Below are positions 11,112 to 25,296 of a stretch of DNA of 64,000 nucleotides, piece after piece. The number at the start of each line of letters is the position of its first letter. The first letter of the stretch is position 1. Origin of the DNA: Paguma larvata (taxonomy: Eukaryota; Chordata; Mammalia; Carnivora; Viverridae); assembly GCA_030068075.1 (NCBI GenBank), contig CM057843.1:14216001-14280000 (forward strand), read 5' to 3'. The notes beneath the pieces were generated by a model. The model did not search any database, had not been told where the DNA came from, and saw nothing but the letters and a program-made list of their open reading frames with translations. The position numbers and the translations under genes were made by a program.

Positions 11112-12912
11112 AGAGTCACCCAAAACCACATTTTATTCTATGACCTTTATATTGCTTTTCTGTTACTTAAAGGTTGAAGCAAAGTGAAAGGATGGAAACA
11201 TTTTGTTAAAAGAAGGAAATGAGTTAGTCACAGCAAATACACCTAATAGAACCTCAGGTCTATGCCATATGCTCCAAACACAGGGCTAAGTCCAGCAGTG
11301 GCTCGTGTCTGGGTTTTGGGAAAGCAAACGGAAATATTTGGAAGAATCGACACGTTTCAGGAGAAGAGCCACAAGTGCCCTGAAAGCAGAGAGGTGACAC
11401 CATTTTAAATATAATTCGTATATATATATATTTTTAAAATCAAACACAATTAAATAGAATATGGGTTAAGTACATGAATACTTCGCTTTAGAAGAATAAC
11501 AGAGGTGGTACATAGTACCAAAAACTTATACACAGCCTTTTGCTTCTTCTGTTGATGAAACAGTGTGCCTCTATACAATCAAATATTGCAATGGAATAAA
11601 TTCTCTATTCATTCAAGACTTTCTCAAGGACAGAGGTGATTAATAATTATATATTTTTATATATATATATCTTTTTTTTGTTTTGTTTTTTGCAAAGTCT
11701 GAGCAAAAGCAGTAACACCTAAGAGAACGTTCTTTCCCCTCAAACAGTCACGTGCAGGGAGGAGGCACTGGCGCGGCCCGGCCAGTGGAGTGTGCTCGCC
11801 AGTGGGGCGGGCCCGCTGACGGCGGCGAGGTCCGGACCCGGCCGCCGGCTGAGTGGAAGGGCAGTGAGGGAGTCTCCTACTATCCTAAAGACAGAAAGCA
11901 AAAAGGCCACCAACTGCACACTTCCCAGCTCACAGCAAAGAAAGGGGAGGCAGCCGAGGCTGAGTGCTTCTCCTGCCCTCAACCCTCGCCAATATGCTTA
12001 ATTTAAAAAAGAAAAAAAAGAAAAAAAAAGCGAAAACAAAACAGAAACCATACAGTCTGGGAATAAACATTGTGTCCAAAGTACCACAGGGGGCAACGGG
12101 AGTGATTGCTACTGTACATTCCTTTCCACATGTGTTCTGAAGGGAGAGGGAAGTCACCTGGAGGAGTATTCCAGAAGAGAAAGTCCTAATGCGCAAAGCA
12201 AAGGAGACTCATCTTTTTGTTAGCAGGGGAGACTGGTTTTCAGTACATTGCATCTTAGAGCAATTACAACGTGAGAACTGTATACTGTCACCACAGGGAA
12301 GGACAGTATCACAGAGACCTGATGATACCTGACCTGTCGGCTGGCCCCCTTCCAAATTAATGCCTGCGTGAAGGAAGAACGCACAACGCCACTGAAGGAA
12401 AACAATCCGCTAGCACCGCGCTGCCGCCCTGAGCTGCCCGGCTCTCGGAGGGGCCGCCTCGCCTGTTGGTTCAGGAGGCCAAAGCAAAGCACTTCTGGGA
12501 CCTGCCACTTCCAGGGACGGGTCACCGCTACAGAAGGTGCGTCAGGTATCCGCTCTGCGCCTGTGTGCCTCCCACAGCACGTGGGCCCTGTCTGTTCCAG
12601 TGGACTAAAACTCTTTCGTAAATGGGTTATTGCCATTGGAAAGCTATTAATTTTCTAGTAATGTAAACAATACCACTTTGTCTCTTTATGACTTTCACTG
12701 TGTGCACATCACGTGCAGCAAATGTGTCTACATGTCACTCTGCTTAGGATGGGAGTCTAGGATTGTCTGCCATTCTTTCTTGGGAACAACAGTGTGTATT
12801 AGTGAGAAGAAATACAGTGCTCTGTCTTCATTGGCTGTGTTGAAGAATCCAACCAAAGGAAAAGAGTTCTCTTATTTTTCAAAAGCAGATTTCCTTGATC
12901 TCAGGTCTGGAG
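11112..12912 (-). other. AKAP10: AKAP10 3' UTR (about 1.8 kb)
   Basis: The stretch after the stop has no recognised interspersed repeat and ends at a canonical polyadenylation signal. On the mRNA strand it contains a U-rich tract with interspersed C (12003-12029), TA runs near 11420 and 11660, and several ATTTA-like elements. The 3' boundary is inferred from the signal position. The 5' boundary is the stop codon. Confidence 0.65.
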
Positions 12913-15900
12913 TCAGAGCTGAAAAAAAGAAAAGGAAAAAGGTAAGGTACCTTTCTGTAGCAGCGACGCATCATTACAGGTTAAGAAGGGCATCTACACT
13001 CGGTGGGCCTTTACTTTACCCAGCACTTCGGACAGCCAGGATCAGACCACAATGGCGGGAGACAGAATGCTAGAACTATCGTCATCTACATCTGAATGGA
13101 TGGAGGAAATGAATGAATCAATGAATGAATGGGAGCGTTGAAAAGGTCAGCGACTCACCCTACTGTTACCCAACGAGGACTAGACTGGCAGCCAGATCCG
13201 GTTTTATCTTTCCATTTTGGCAATAGATACTAGAACGAAATATCTACCCTTTGACAGAGTAAATTCTGCTTCCAGGAATTAACCCAACGGCATACTCCTA
13301 AGAGAGGGCAAAGACTTATATGCACAAGACATTCATTAAAGTACTGTTTGGAACAGGGAAAAACCCAGAACGACTCGAATGCCCATCCTAGAGGATTCAC
13401 TCCATCAGGAGAGCCGTGATCCAGAAGACTGCAACACTTTCGGAAAGAGAAAGAGAGCTCTGATCTTCCCGCCTCCTGAGACCAAGATCTTGAGGCTGAG
13501 ACCCTTTACTCCCAGCACTGGGGAGGGAACAAACATCCCGGGCAGACAGAGTCCTTGGGGCATGTACACGTGAACTAACTCACTAATGCTGTGAGGTAGT
13601 TCACGTTATATTCCCAAGTACGTTCTACAGACAGACAGAGTAGGGGATTCCAAGCAGAGAGGCATCAACGTAGGCTCGGGGCTGGGTGTTCCTGGGTGGA
13701 AGCAAGACGGCTCACGCTCATATAATCACAGAAAGAGGATCAGGGATCCTACGAGACTGTCTTGTCCAATTTTTCTGATCTACTGACGAGGAAATGGGGC
13801 CTGGAGAGGAAAGCAACTTGCGAAAGGTCCCACATGTTTGCTAAAAGTGGACGGAACAAGTCCTGTTAGCCCAGCACCCTCTCCACACCCACACCCTGCG
13901 GATCCCCAGAGGACACGCATCTTAGCCCGCCAAAACAAAGGGCTAGGAAGCTTAGAAAACAAAATACCGCAAAATAGACCTAATATTTTAAAAATGAAAA
14001 GCACACGGTAATAAAATCTGAACACACAACTCAAATAAAAAGCCTTAATTTTAAATACCTGCTTTCTAAAATGGTTCTAAAAGAACATTTTCATGTTGTC
14101 AAGCATCTGATCATCAACGATAACGGGGAATCGCAACTTCATACACCTTTATCTTAGTCTTTGCTATTTTAGGTTTGACTGAGCCAGTGGAGATAAAGAC
14201 AGACAAAAATGACCACCCTTACACAGAAAAGAGGATGGAATTTGCAAAAGTGAACAGAGCTTTGGTGTGAACCGGTTCAGTGCAAAGTTCAAAATTAAAC
14301 CAACCTCTGGTAATGACAGTTCTCCGTGTAAAAAGCTGGCAAGGAAAGGGTGATGCTGGACCTAAATCTAAATTCAAGCCTCCAAACCCCTGTGGGTTAT
14401 ATGTGGTGTCATCTGAACATATTTTAATTCTGATTCCTGATTTTTGCTAATATAAATAATAGAGGAGTAGTTTAAGGCCTTCATAAAAAACATGAACAGA
14501 ACTTCTCTCACATTAGGTCTCTGTGAACCAACTCAAGTTAGGGAAAGTGAAACTGTCGAAAAAGCTGGGACCGTCTGGCTTGAGGAGAGGCCTGCGGGGT
14601 GTGCTATGTGGCTGCCTTCGACTTCCTAAAGGTGACGTGCATGGCTTCTCCCAGGTACTACCAGGACTGGCTGGCGAAGCACTGAGAAACAGTACCAGCT
14701 TGTGGCAAGTCAGAATTTCCTAGCCGTTACAGCTACTGACCTCCAGATAAAGATGGAGGGTTGATCTGCAGTCATTCAATTCACTCCTTCCTAAAATAGC
14801 ACTTAAAAGAAAAAAGAAAGAAAAAGAAAAAGTGAAAAAACACAAATTCACACGAAGGGGAAAAGTGAGAGACGAGGCAGAACAAACTTTCAGAAGCTGG
14901 AAGCAAATGGGTAACTGGTGAATGACTCAGCTGGCCCGAAAGACTCCATCCTAAAAGGGAAGTGGAGAAAGTGGAGAAGCAGCCTGGTTTACGATGCAGA
15001 ACCCCTCACAGCCCGGGAACTGGTGGCACCGGTGTGTCTCCTAAAGGAAATGGGGGCTGGGTGCAAACACAAGGATTTCTTAAGAGCCTGTTTTGGAAGT
15101 TAATAATCTGCAGTTATTCTGCAATTCTCCTCAACCAGCCCCTGCCCCGAAACCAATCTCCGCAGAAAAATCTGAGATTTCTTCTCTGAGCAGAATAAAA
15201 CAGGGTCACTGGGCTGAGCTACACCAAGCACAACCAAGGACAAGGAGGTCGTCCTGAAAAGGCGGGGATTAAGGAGAGGTATACATAACGAATAGTGAGA
15301 CTTCCCTAGCTTTCTCCCACTTGGCTCCCTGAACGCTGACAGCCTGGCCTTCGCCCTGCAGGCTGGAGACTGCTAGTGTTTTCTCTGGGAAACATGACCG
15401 GCCCAAGAAGAAAACTTAAAAAAAGAAAAAAAAAAAATCTGACATCAGAGTTCCCAAAGGAGGAACTTTTAAAAGCTGCCAAATTGCTCCTCCGAAGCGG
15501 CTGTAGCAGTTGTCTCTCCGCAGCGATACGGCAGGGCCCACACTGCTCTACGGTCAGTCTGTTTCAGCCAGGCCACTAGGTCTGTAGCTGTGTATCACTG
15601 TGACTGTAATTTGCATTGCCTGTATGAGAAAACATGTTGAAGACACCTGCTCGTGAATATCTGCCATCTGTAGATCTTCTCTGGTGGAATGTCTGTTTAT
15701 CTTTGGCTCATTGAAAAGATTCCAGATTGTCGGTCTTCTTATCACGTTTGAGAGTTCTTTATATATTGTGGATACAACCCCTTTCTCAGAAAGTTGTTTG
15801 GCGAGTATCATTTCCCAGTCAGTAACCCGCCTTTCCATTTCTTTACAGTGTCTTTTGACAAGCCCAAGTTTCTACTTCTGATAAAGATCAATTTGACGAG

Positions 15901-18900
15901 TCTTCTCCTTTATGGCTCATGCTTCGTACGACCTAAGGCAGCTTTGCCTAACCCCAAATCACAAAGATTTTCTCCTACGAGTTTTACTTTTAGCTCTGAC
16001 ATTTAGGTCTACGAGCCATTCTGAGCTGATTCTGTACATGCTATAGGAACAAGGTTCATCATCCCCCCACATACATACGTCTAGTTGTTCCAGTACTGTA
16101 AACTAAAAAGACCATCTTTTTACCATTGAATTAGCTTGGCACATATGTCGAAAGTCGATCGACCTCATATATTTGGGTTTACTTCTGCACTCCGTCTGTG
16201 CTCCAACAGTCTATGTGTCCGCCCTCGCGCTAGCATCACTCTGCCTTAATCATGCCACTTCACAGTCAACGGGTCCAGGTGATGCTAGTCTTCAAATTTT
16301 GTCTCCCCACCCCATCCCCCCACATTTTTGTTGTTGTTGTTGTTTTTCTAGTTACTTTAAATCTCCCAATAAATTTTATAATTGTCTTGTCAATTTCTAC
16401 AAAAAAGCCTGCTGGGTATTTATTGTAATGTACCAAATCTATCCGTAATCTTGGATAATCTTGTACAGCATGGAGAGTACAGTCGATACTGTATTACATA
16501 TTTGAAAATTGCTAAGCAAGTAGATCTTAAAAGTTCTCATAAGAAAAAAAATTTGTAAGTATGTATGGTGATGATGTTAACTAGACTTATTGTGGTGATC
16601 ATTTTGCAATGTACACAAATATCAAATCACTTATGTTGTATACCTGAAATATAATGTTATATGTCAACCACCACCACCACCACCACCACCACCACCACCA
16701 CCACCACCACCACCATCACCATCACCACCACCACCACTACCATCATCATCCTGGGTTGAAACAGCACCTTTCTTTAAAATTCTTTTTTTAAATTTATTTA
16801 AATCCTAGTTAACATATAGTATAACGATGGTTTCGGGAGAATTTAGTGATTCATCACTCATATACAACACTGTGCTCATCCCAACCAGTGCCCTCCTTAA
16901 TGTCCATCACCCACCTAACCCACCCCCCCCCCGCCCCGAGAAACGGCTCCTTAACAACACTGAGTCTTCTGATTCACAAACATAATTCGCTTTTTATTTA
17001 AATCTTTAATGCTGCTCAGTTGTAGTTTATACCGTACAAATATTATACATATTTTATTAAATATATTCCTAAGCATTTTATGTTTTGGGATGCTACTGTA
17101 GATTGTATCATTTTTTAAATTTCAATTTCCAACTGTTAATTGCTAGTATATAGAAATGTACTTCACTTTGTATATTAACCTTATATCCTTTAGCATTGCT
17201 AAACTTGGTTCTAATCACTTTTTTGTAGATTCCTTCAGATACTACTGTCTAACAGTCCTTTCGGTGACGATGGAAATGTTCTGTATTGAGCACACATGGC
17301 TAGTTGTTACCATGCTGGATGAAGCAGCCTTAGGGATTTCTGCATAAATGACGAGGTCTTCTGTAAAGAAAACCTGCGTTACTTCTTTTACAGTCTATAG
17401 GCCTTTTTTCCTTTGCCTTTTCGCATTGGCTAGAACGTCCAGTGCAAGTGTCTGTGCCTTCTTCCTAGAATCGTGCAGTCTTTTCCCATTAAATAGGATT
17501 TTAGCTGTCAGTTTTATCAGGTTTAGGGCGTTCTGTTCTGTTCCTAGTTTTCTGAGAAGTTTGTCATCAATGGCTGAATTCTGTCAAATTCTTTTTCTGC
17601 CTCTATTAAAATGATCATCTACTTTTCTTTTTATGATGAATAACAGCAAATGGTTTTCAAATATCAAAGCAAACCTGCTTTCCTGGGATGGCTCCCCTTG
17701 TCACGATGCTCTCTTTTTTTTAACGTTATGATGATTGGTTTCCTTGTATTTTTGTCAAGGATTCTGCCTGTATGTTCATGAGAGATACTAGCCTGTAGTT
17801 TTCTTTTCCTGTAATGTCTTTGTCTAGGTAATGCTAGCCTTATAGAATATGTTGCGAAATATTACCTCTTCTTCAATTTTCTGGAACTTTGTCTAGAATC
17901 AGTATTATTTCTTCTTTATTTTTTGGGCTTGGAGTTTTCTTTGTGGGAAGGAAATTCAATTTCTCTCCTCTACCCTCCAGTTTTATTGCTATGATGGACA
18001 TAACACTGTTTAAAGTGTATAATGTGATAATCTGATACACATATATATTGTGGTTAGTTAATACATCACCTCATATAAATACCATTTTAAAAAAATAGTA
18101 AGAATACTTAAGATCTATTCTATTTGCAACTTTCAAGTATACAATATTGTTAACTATAGTCACCATTAGCTCTCCAGAACTAATCCATCTTACAGCTGGA
18201 AATTTGTACCCTCTGACCAACATCTCCTCACTTCTCTTACTTGGCCCCACCCCCCCCCCCCCCCAAGTGCCTGGAAACTACCAGGGGACGTTTTGCTCTC
18301 TGTTTTCTAGGAGTTCGACTTTTTCAGATTCCACATGTAAGTGAAATCATACAGTACTTGTCTTTCTATAGGCCTAACTTATTTCACTTAGCAAAATGTC
18401 CGCAAGGTGCACCCATGGTGTCACAAATGGCAGGATTTCATTCTTTTTTATGGCTGAATTTTCTTGATCCATTCAACCATAAATGAGCACTTAGGTTATT
18501 TCCATGTAACACCTGGGTATTCTAAATATGCAATGAACTCGGGATGCAGATATCTTTTTAAGATAATAATTTCATTTTCTTCCAATATATACCCAGAAGT
18601 GGGATTGCTGGATCTATACAATAGTTCTAATTTTCATTCTTTGAGGAACCTTCATACTGTTTTCCATCATTGGCTGTACCAATTTACATCTCCACCAATA
18701 GTGAGTGCACAAGGATTCCTTTTTCCTGCATCCTCGTTAACATTTGTTACTGCTTGTCTTTCTGGGAACAGTCATTCTAACAGGTGGGAGGTGACAGCCT
18801 ACTGTGGTTAGGAGCTGCACTTCTCTAATGATTAGTGGCACTCGGCACCTTTCCATGTACCGTTCAGCCATCCGGCTCTCTGTCTTCTTTAGAGAAATGT

Positions 18901-21900
18901 CTTTCCAGGTCCTTTGCCCATTTGTTAACTTGAAAATTTTTTTTTCCTGTTTGCTGAGTTCCTCACACAATATATTATATATTGATATATATTATATATA
19001 TGCATAAATATAAATATACTTAACTCCTCGAATTCAGTTTAGTATATACAGCATTATTCAGGTTACCTATTTCTTCTTGAGTGAGCTTTGGTAATTTATG
19101 TAATTCAAGGAATTTCTCCATCTCATTCAAGCTGTTGAACTTATTAGCATCAAGTTGTTCATAATAGTTCACTAATGTCATTTTAATAACTTCAGGATCT
19201 AGTGATGTCCCCTTTCAATCCTTGTATTGGTGATTCATGTCTAATCTCTTTTATTTTCCCCTCAATTAGTCTGGCTAAAGGTTTATCAATTTAATTGATC
19301 TTTTTAAAGAGTCAGCTTTTGACTCTTCTCTATTGTCTGCCTGTACTCTATGTAATTGATAATCACTTTTTATTTTATTATTTCCTTCTTTCTGCTTTCT
19401 TTGGGTTTAATCTACTCATTTTTTAGTTTAAGGTAGAAACTAAGATCTTTTTCCTTGTCTAATATAAACATTTAATGCTATAAATTTCCTTTTGAGAACT
19501 GCTTTAGCAGTATCCCACAAACATTATATTGTATTTTCATTTTAATTCAGTCCAAAATATTTTTAACCTCTATTTTGATTTCTTCTTTGACTAATGGGTA
19601 ACTTAGAAGTATGTTACTTAATTCCCAAATATTTGGGGAATTTTCCACATATCTTTCTCTAATTGACTTCTTGTTTAAATCCTTTGTGGTGAGAAAACAG
19701 ACTGTATGATTTCTACTCTTCAAAATTTATTGAAACTTGTTTTATGGCCCAGAATACGGTATATCTCAGTGAATGTTCTATGTGTAGGCCAAAAGAATGT
19801 GTATTCCGTGCTGCTGGATGCATTATTTTCTACATGTCACTTAGGTCAAGTTGGCTGACAGTGTCGTTTGAGTCTTCTAAACACTGTCCTACCCATTACT
19901 GAAACAGGGCTGTTGAAATCTCCAATAGTCATTATGGGTCTGTGTATTTTTCTTTGTAGTTCTATCAGCTTTTGCTTTATGCATTTTCAAGCTCTGTTAT
20001 TGGATGCATACACATTTAGGATTCTTGAAGTCTTCTTGATCAACTGACCTTTTTATCATATAAAATGTCCTTTTTGCCTGGTAATATTCCTTGTTTTGAA
20101 GTTTACTCTGACTTGTAGTATGATGGTCAGCCCAAATTACTTTCGTTAATGTCTGCATGGTATATCTTTTCCATTCTTTTACTTTTTTTCATTCTTTATA
20201 TTGAAAGTGGGCTTCTTACAGATAGCATCTAATTGGGTTCTGCCATTATCTAATTGGACAATCTCCGTTTTAACTATTTAGACCATTTACATTTGATGTG
20301 ACGATTAACAGGATTTCATTTAAACCTACTATCTTGCTATTTGTCTTCTATTTGTCCCATGGATTCTTTTTCCCCTTTTCTCCTATTTCTTGAGTTCTTT
20401 TGTATTCAGTATTTTTTCAGGTGTGGTTTCTATAGATTGTGTTTTTCTTCTGATTATGGGTCAAGTTTTTCTGCTTCCTTGCATACCTAGTAATGCAGTG
20501 AATGGCAGACACTGTTATTTCTATACTGCTGAGTACTGAATTTTATTGTGTTCCTATAAAGCAGGTTGGCCTTTGTCCTGGCATGCAGTTGTTACTTACA
20601 GAGCAGTTTGATCCTTTCAAAGGTTGCCCTTAAGTTTGGTTAAGGTGCTTTACTCTAGAGCTTTTTGTTTTATTAAAGATTTTCTATCTATTCTGAGAGA
20701 AAGACAGCGTTCATGTGTGCACAGGGGAAGGGCAGAAAGAGAGAGGGAGAGAGAGAGAATCCCAAGCAGGCTCCGTGTTGTCAGCACAAAACCCAACGTG
20801 GGCTTGAACCCACAAATCATGAGATCATGACCGGAGCCTAAATCGAGGGTCAGCGCTCAAATGCCTGAGCCACCCAGGTGCCCCATACTCTAGGGTTAGT
20901 TCAGCTCCAGTGGGAAGGCACGATGTCTCTGAGGACACTACCCGATGTCTTGTACATTACAAGATCTGTCCACGTTCATCGGTCGGGGTGTGACTTATTT
21001 CTAACCCATGTTTCAGGAATTGCTCAGTTTATTAATTTCTGTTAGTTTTTTCCGTAGCCATGGGCATTTTCATCCAATAGATGTAGAGATCAGTATTTGG
21101 CCAAGCACTTCAAGGGACTCTCATAAAGAGAGAAACTCTGGAGCTTTCTTTCTGTCAAGTTCCTTTTCTGGTATCCTCCCCTCTATGACTTCTAGCCAAT
21201 TTGTGGTGTCCAAACTTTGATTTCTAACTCCTTAACTCAGCAAACTGTGAACTCTGTTAAGGTCTCCTCTCCTTGCGCTTTGGAAACTGCTTCTGGGCGG
21301 TGAGCTACAGATCATCTCCATGTTACCCTTCTTTCAAGGATTACAGACCTCTCCTGCCTACTGTCCAACATCCGGAGCGAGGTGTTTCACTTAGCTTGTT
21401 TTCTAGTTGTTCATGACGGGGGCAGCTTCTGCAGCAGCTAATCCTTCAAAGGCAGAAGCAAAATCTCCCTTACGTCCTTTTTTAATTTTAAATAACTGGA
21501 ATTTAATTCTCTTCAGTTTTTAAACAAGCTGGATCAGAACACAAGTCATCCTTACCTTTGTAGACCTCTCTAACGGTTGGTCGTATTGTGCCTGTTGCAT
21601 GACATCGCTAACTATCATTTTAGCAATCTTCCAAGCTAGCTCTTCTTGGGCCTAAAAAAAAAAAAAATTCAAAATGTTGGTAACGATTATTCATTAGAAA
21701 AATCAAGACTTACGTTATTGGCGCTCTAAACACAACTGTATATGCATATCATCTCTACTTATTTGGGTCAGAAGCACATTCCGTGCATGAGAGGACCCGT
21801 GCCGCCCTCTGGCTCTGCTACACTGACACGCTTCTCGCTCACTGTCTTCTAGGGTCAGCTATCGGATACCCGACGTCATGACCATTTTCACGTTAGATGA

Positions 21901-24639
21901 TCAAAACATTTTTCTTTGTCCACTCACATCTCTCAACGTACTTAACGAACGAGTCAAAAAGCAAGGCTCCTCTTCTGCAAACAGAAAGTGAGGAAAGAAA
22001 CATTTGAGCTTTTTGTTTCTACTGATGCCTGATGGTTGATGGAAACTTGAAAGCATGCGTGTTTTTCCGCGGCTAGAGTCTCTGAACAAAAAGATCCTGC
22101 ACTGTCCCCACAGGGCAACTGTTAGACACTAAAAAGGGCCCACCCTTGCTTGAACGTGGGAACCAAGGAAAGAGAATACCTGAAACTTTACTGAGACAAG
22201 GCGCCACTTATAAACAGGAATTTTCTTACGCTGAAAGTAGAATTTACCTCGTCGGTATTTCCTTGCACCCATTTCTTCATAGCTTGTGAAAACATGGACC
22301 CTAGTGAACAAAACCAAAACTGAATGTAGATTTCATGCACGATTTTACATTAAAAAAGTGCTCTTATTCAAAAGCTACTTCCAGAAATGGATAGTCTTCT
22401 TTTGTACAATCTCATCTAAAACATCAAGAAATATCACCATTAATCGAAACTGATTATCTCCATTAACAAGTATTTAACTTGCAAAAGACTTTGGGAAGGT
22501 TGTTTCGGAGTTGTGGACTTTTCTTCTATTCTTCTCACTTGATAAAAAAAGAAAACTATTATCGGGATGCCTGTGTGGCTGACTTCGGCTCAGGTCATGA
22601 TCTCACAGGTTCACGAGTTCAAGCCCCACATCGGGGTCTGTGCTGACAGCTCAGAGCCTGAAGCCTGTTTCAGATTCTGTGTCTCCCTCTCTCTCTCTGC
22701 TCCTTCCCCGCTCGCAATCTGTTTGTCTCTCTCTCAAAAATAAAATAAAAACATTAAAAAAGAAAAAGAAAAAATTATGACCTAGTGTTAGAGTTTCAGC
22801 AAACATTAAGTGAGCAAAAGCAAATCGTGACTGGGATTTGGTCTTGGATAAGAGTCTAGCAATACGTCAGGCAGTATCAATCTACTTGGTATATATCCGA
22901 ATTTTCTAGACCAGCTCCTATACAGAAGGACTTCCAGCAGAGATGAAGCTGCCACAGGCTCAGTCTCTGGTCTGCACACATGGCGGGTTAAGAGCAGAGT
23001 TTTAAGTGGCCCTGCCCTGTCTGAGCCGCAGCATACCTCGGCCCCCGCAGAGACATACACGAGCCCATCTTCGCGTGTATCCAGGTGCTGAGGAATCACC
23101 AAGACACAGACTAGCTACTTGTCCACTAATGAAATACATAGCTTATCCTTTCACGAACACAAATAAGCTCCTTTCCAACTCGGCCTTAAATCAAGCGGCT
23201 GGTAGGTTATGTCTTAGGCGAGGTCCCGATGAAGTCAATGAGTGAATCAGAACTACACATAGTTCATGAACAGTAAGAAGCCTGCATCCTTTGCCTTAAT
23301 AGCCAGAAGTCTGAAGACTGGTCTAGTCACACTGTGGCCAACTCGTCAATAAAGCCACAACATTACACACGCGGGCTCGAGTCTCAAGTGGCTGCGGAAT
23401 TGCCCACGCGCTGCTCTCCTCAGGCTCACCCGAAGAGTCGCACTGTGGCAGTCTCCTACATGTTAACACCCTCTCTCCTTTTCAATACGCACCAGTTTGG
23501 CTCCTTTCTCCGCATTCCCTCCCTTTTAACCCGGGACTTCTCCAGGACCCAATTCCCAGCCTTCCTTCTCTCTTGTTCTTTGGGGCATCTCATTCCCTCC
23601 CGAGGCTTTAACTTCCTTCAAAATGCAAATAATCAAAAAACTTGTCCTTGGGCGTTAAAATTCATACTTACAAATTGTCCTAAGGTATCTTAAACTTAAC
23701 GTGTTCCAAATTGAGCGTTATCTGTTTTCCGCCTATTTTTTTTTTAAGTTTATTCATTTATTTTGAGAGAGAGAGGGAGTGTGCAAGCAGGGAAGGGGTC
23801 GAGAGAGAGGGAGAGAGAGTCACAAGCAGGCTCTGCACTGCCAGGCCCGAGCCTGATGCAGGCTTGATCTCCTGAACTGTGAGGTTGTGATCTGAGCCAA
23901 AATCAAGAGTCTTCGTTTCCTGCTACCCGAGGACAGTGTAGAGCCCTTGCTGGCCGACACCCCACAGAGGCTGTCTAGTCCTGCCTCTGCTCCAGGGCTA
24001 CCCGTCACTTCTTCCTCGTACTCATTTTTCACCCAATAAAAGACAGTATTAGGCTTTAAGTTTCTTAACGGCAGGACCTGTAGTTCCTAACCGGCCCCAT
24101 GAGGAGGAGTGCGCGGAGGCACTACAGAGTCATTCACTGAACCAGCTGTGGAGGCTTGAAAGGAGCCTGAAAGGGTCTTTCAGGCTTCACACTTTTTGCG
24201 ACTGTGTATCTCAGGCTTCTCTGGCAAATCAGGAAATACAATCAATTATTTAAATACACTAATAGGGTGAAACAGGTAACGGGCCCTTTTTGGGTCTAAA
24301 TGATTGTTGCTTTTTTTTGCTTACCCTCTCAATGTGTATCTGACCCAAAGGTAGATTGCTCACCAACATCAAGATGATTCATTACTCAAACAATAGTTGA
24401 ATTAAAAAATAAACATAATACGGGGCAGGCACCTGGCTGGCTCAGTTGGTAGTGTGTGTGACTCTCAGTCTTGGGGTTGTGAGTTTGAGCCCCACATCAG
24501 GGGTAGAATTTACTTAAAAACAAAAACACAACATAATAGGAATGCAGTCCTATTAAATTCAATAGGAAGATTAATAATGGCTCTTAATTTTAAACACGTT
24601 TATCAAAATGGGACATTTTCTTCTTTTTTTAATGTATTT

Positions 24640-24704
<65 letters not shown>

Positions 24705-25263
24705 CTGGGAGGGGAAGACAGAGAGAAAGGAGGAGAGAGAATTCCCAAGCAGACTCTGTAGTACCAGCGGAGAGCCCGATGCGGGGCTCAAACTCACGGA
24801 CTGTGAGATCACAACCTGAGCTGAAACCAAGGGTCGGACACTCAACCAGGCTGAGACATCCAGGCACCTCGGTACATTTTCTTCTTACAAATTAGTATCT
24901 TTTACTCAAGACAATGCTGTTAATCCAATTACACTGAAAAATTTCTAGATGCCAAGTGAATGGATCCACACTGGTCTTCAAAAATCTTCCTGTGTACACC
25001 GATTGTTTGGAAGCTGAAATCAGTCATGAATAAGGTACTTGCCAAAAAAGGTTTCTGTGTTTAATTCTTGCAATTGACTGCACACTCTCCTGCTGATTAA
25101 ACAAAGGACTTGAATTTCAACCTCTTCATATTTTCCACATATATTTCATAACAACTTTCAGCAAATTAGAGGAAATTTAATGAATTAAAGGGTCTCGAGA
25201 TAAACCTTAAGTCCAACCTGGACTGGATAGTCACCATTTTTTTTTTTTAAAGTTTTTTATTTT

Positions 25264-25296
<33 letters not shown>

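Noticed and set aside
12678..13073. 131-codon plus-strand frame across the start of the terminal AKAP10 exon
   Set aside because: It is antisense to the 3' UTR and last intron, with no recognisable product.
14720..14740. Alternative terminal AKAP10 exon: AG followed by CTGTAA on the minus strand
   Set aside because: The upstream sequence lacks a proper pyrimidine tract, and 12918 has a much stronger acceptor with a 3' UTR-like continuation.
16666..16750. CRISPR-like periodic array
   Set aside because: It is a simple triplet microsatellite without spacers, in a mammalian genome.
24430..24500. Functional tRNA-Lys gene
   Set aside because: Mismatches in the stem positions and an attached SINE tail show a SINE head rather than a tRNA gene.
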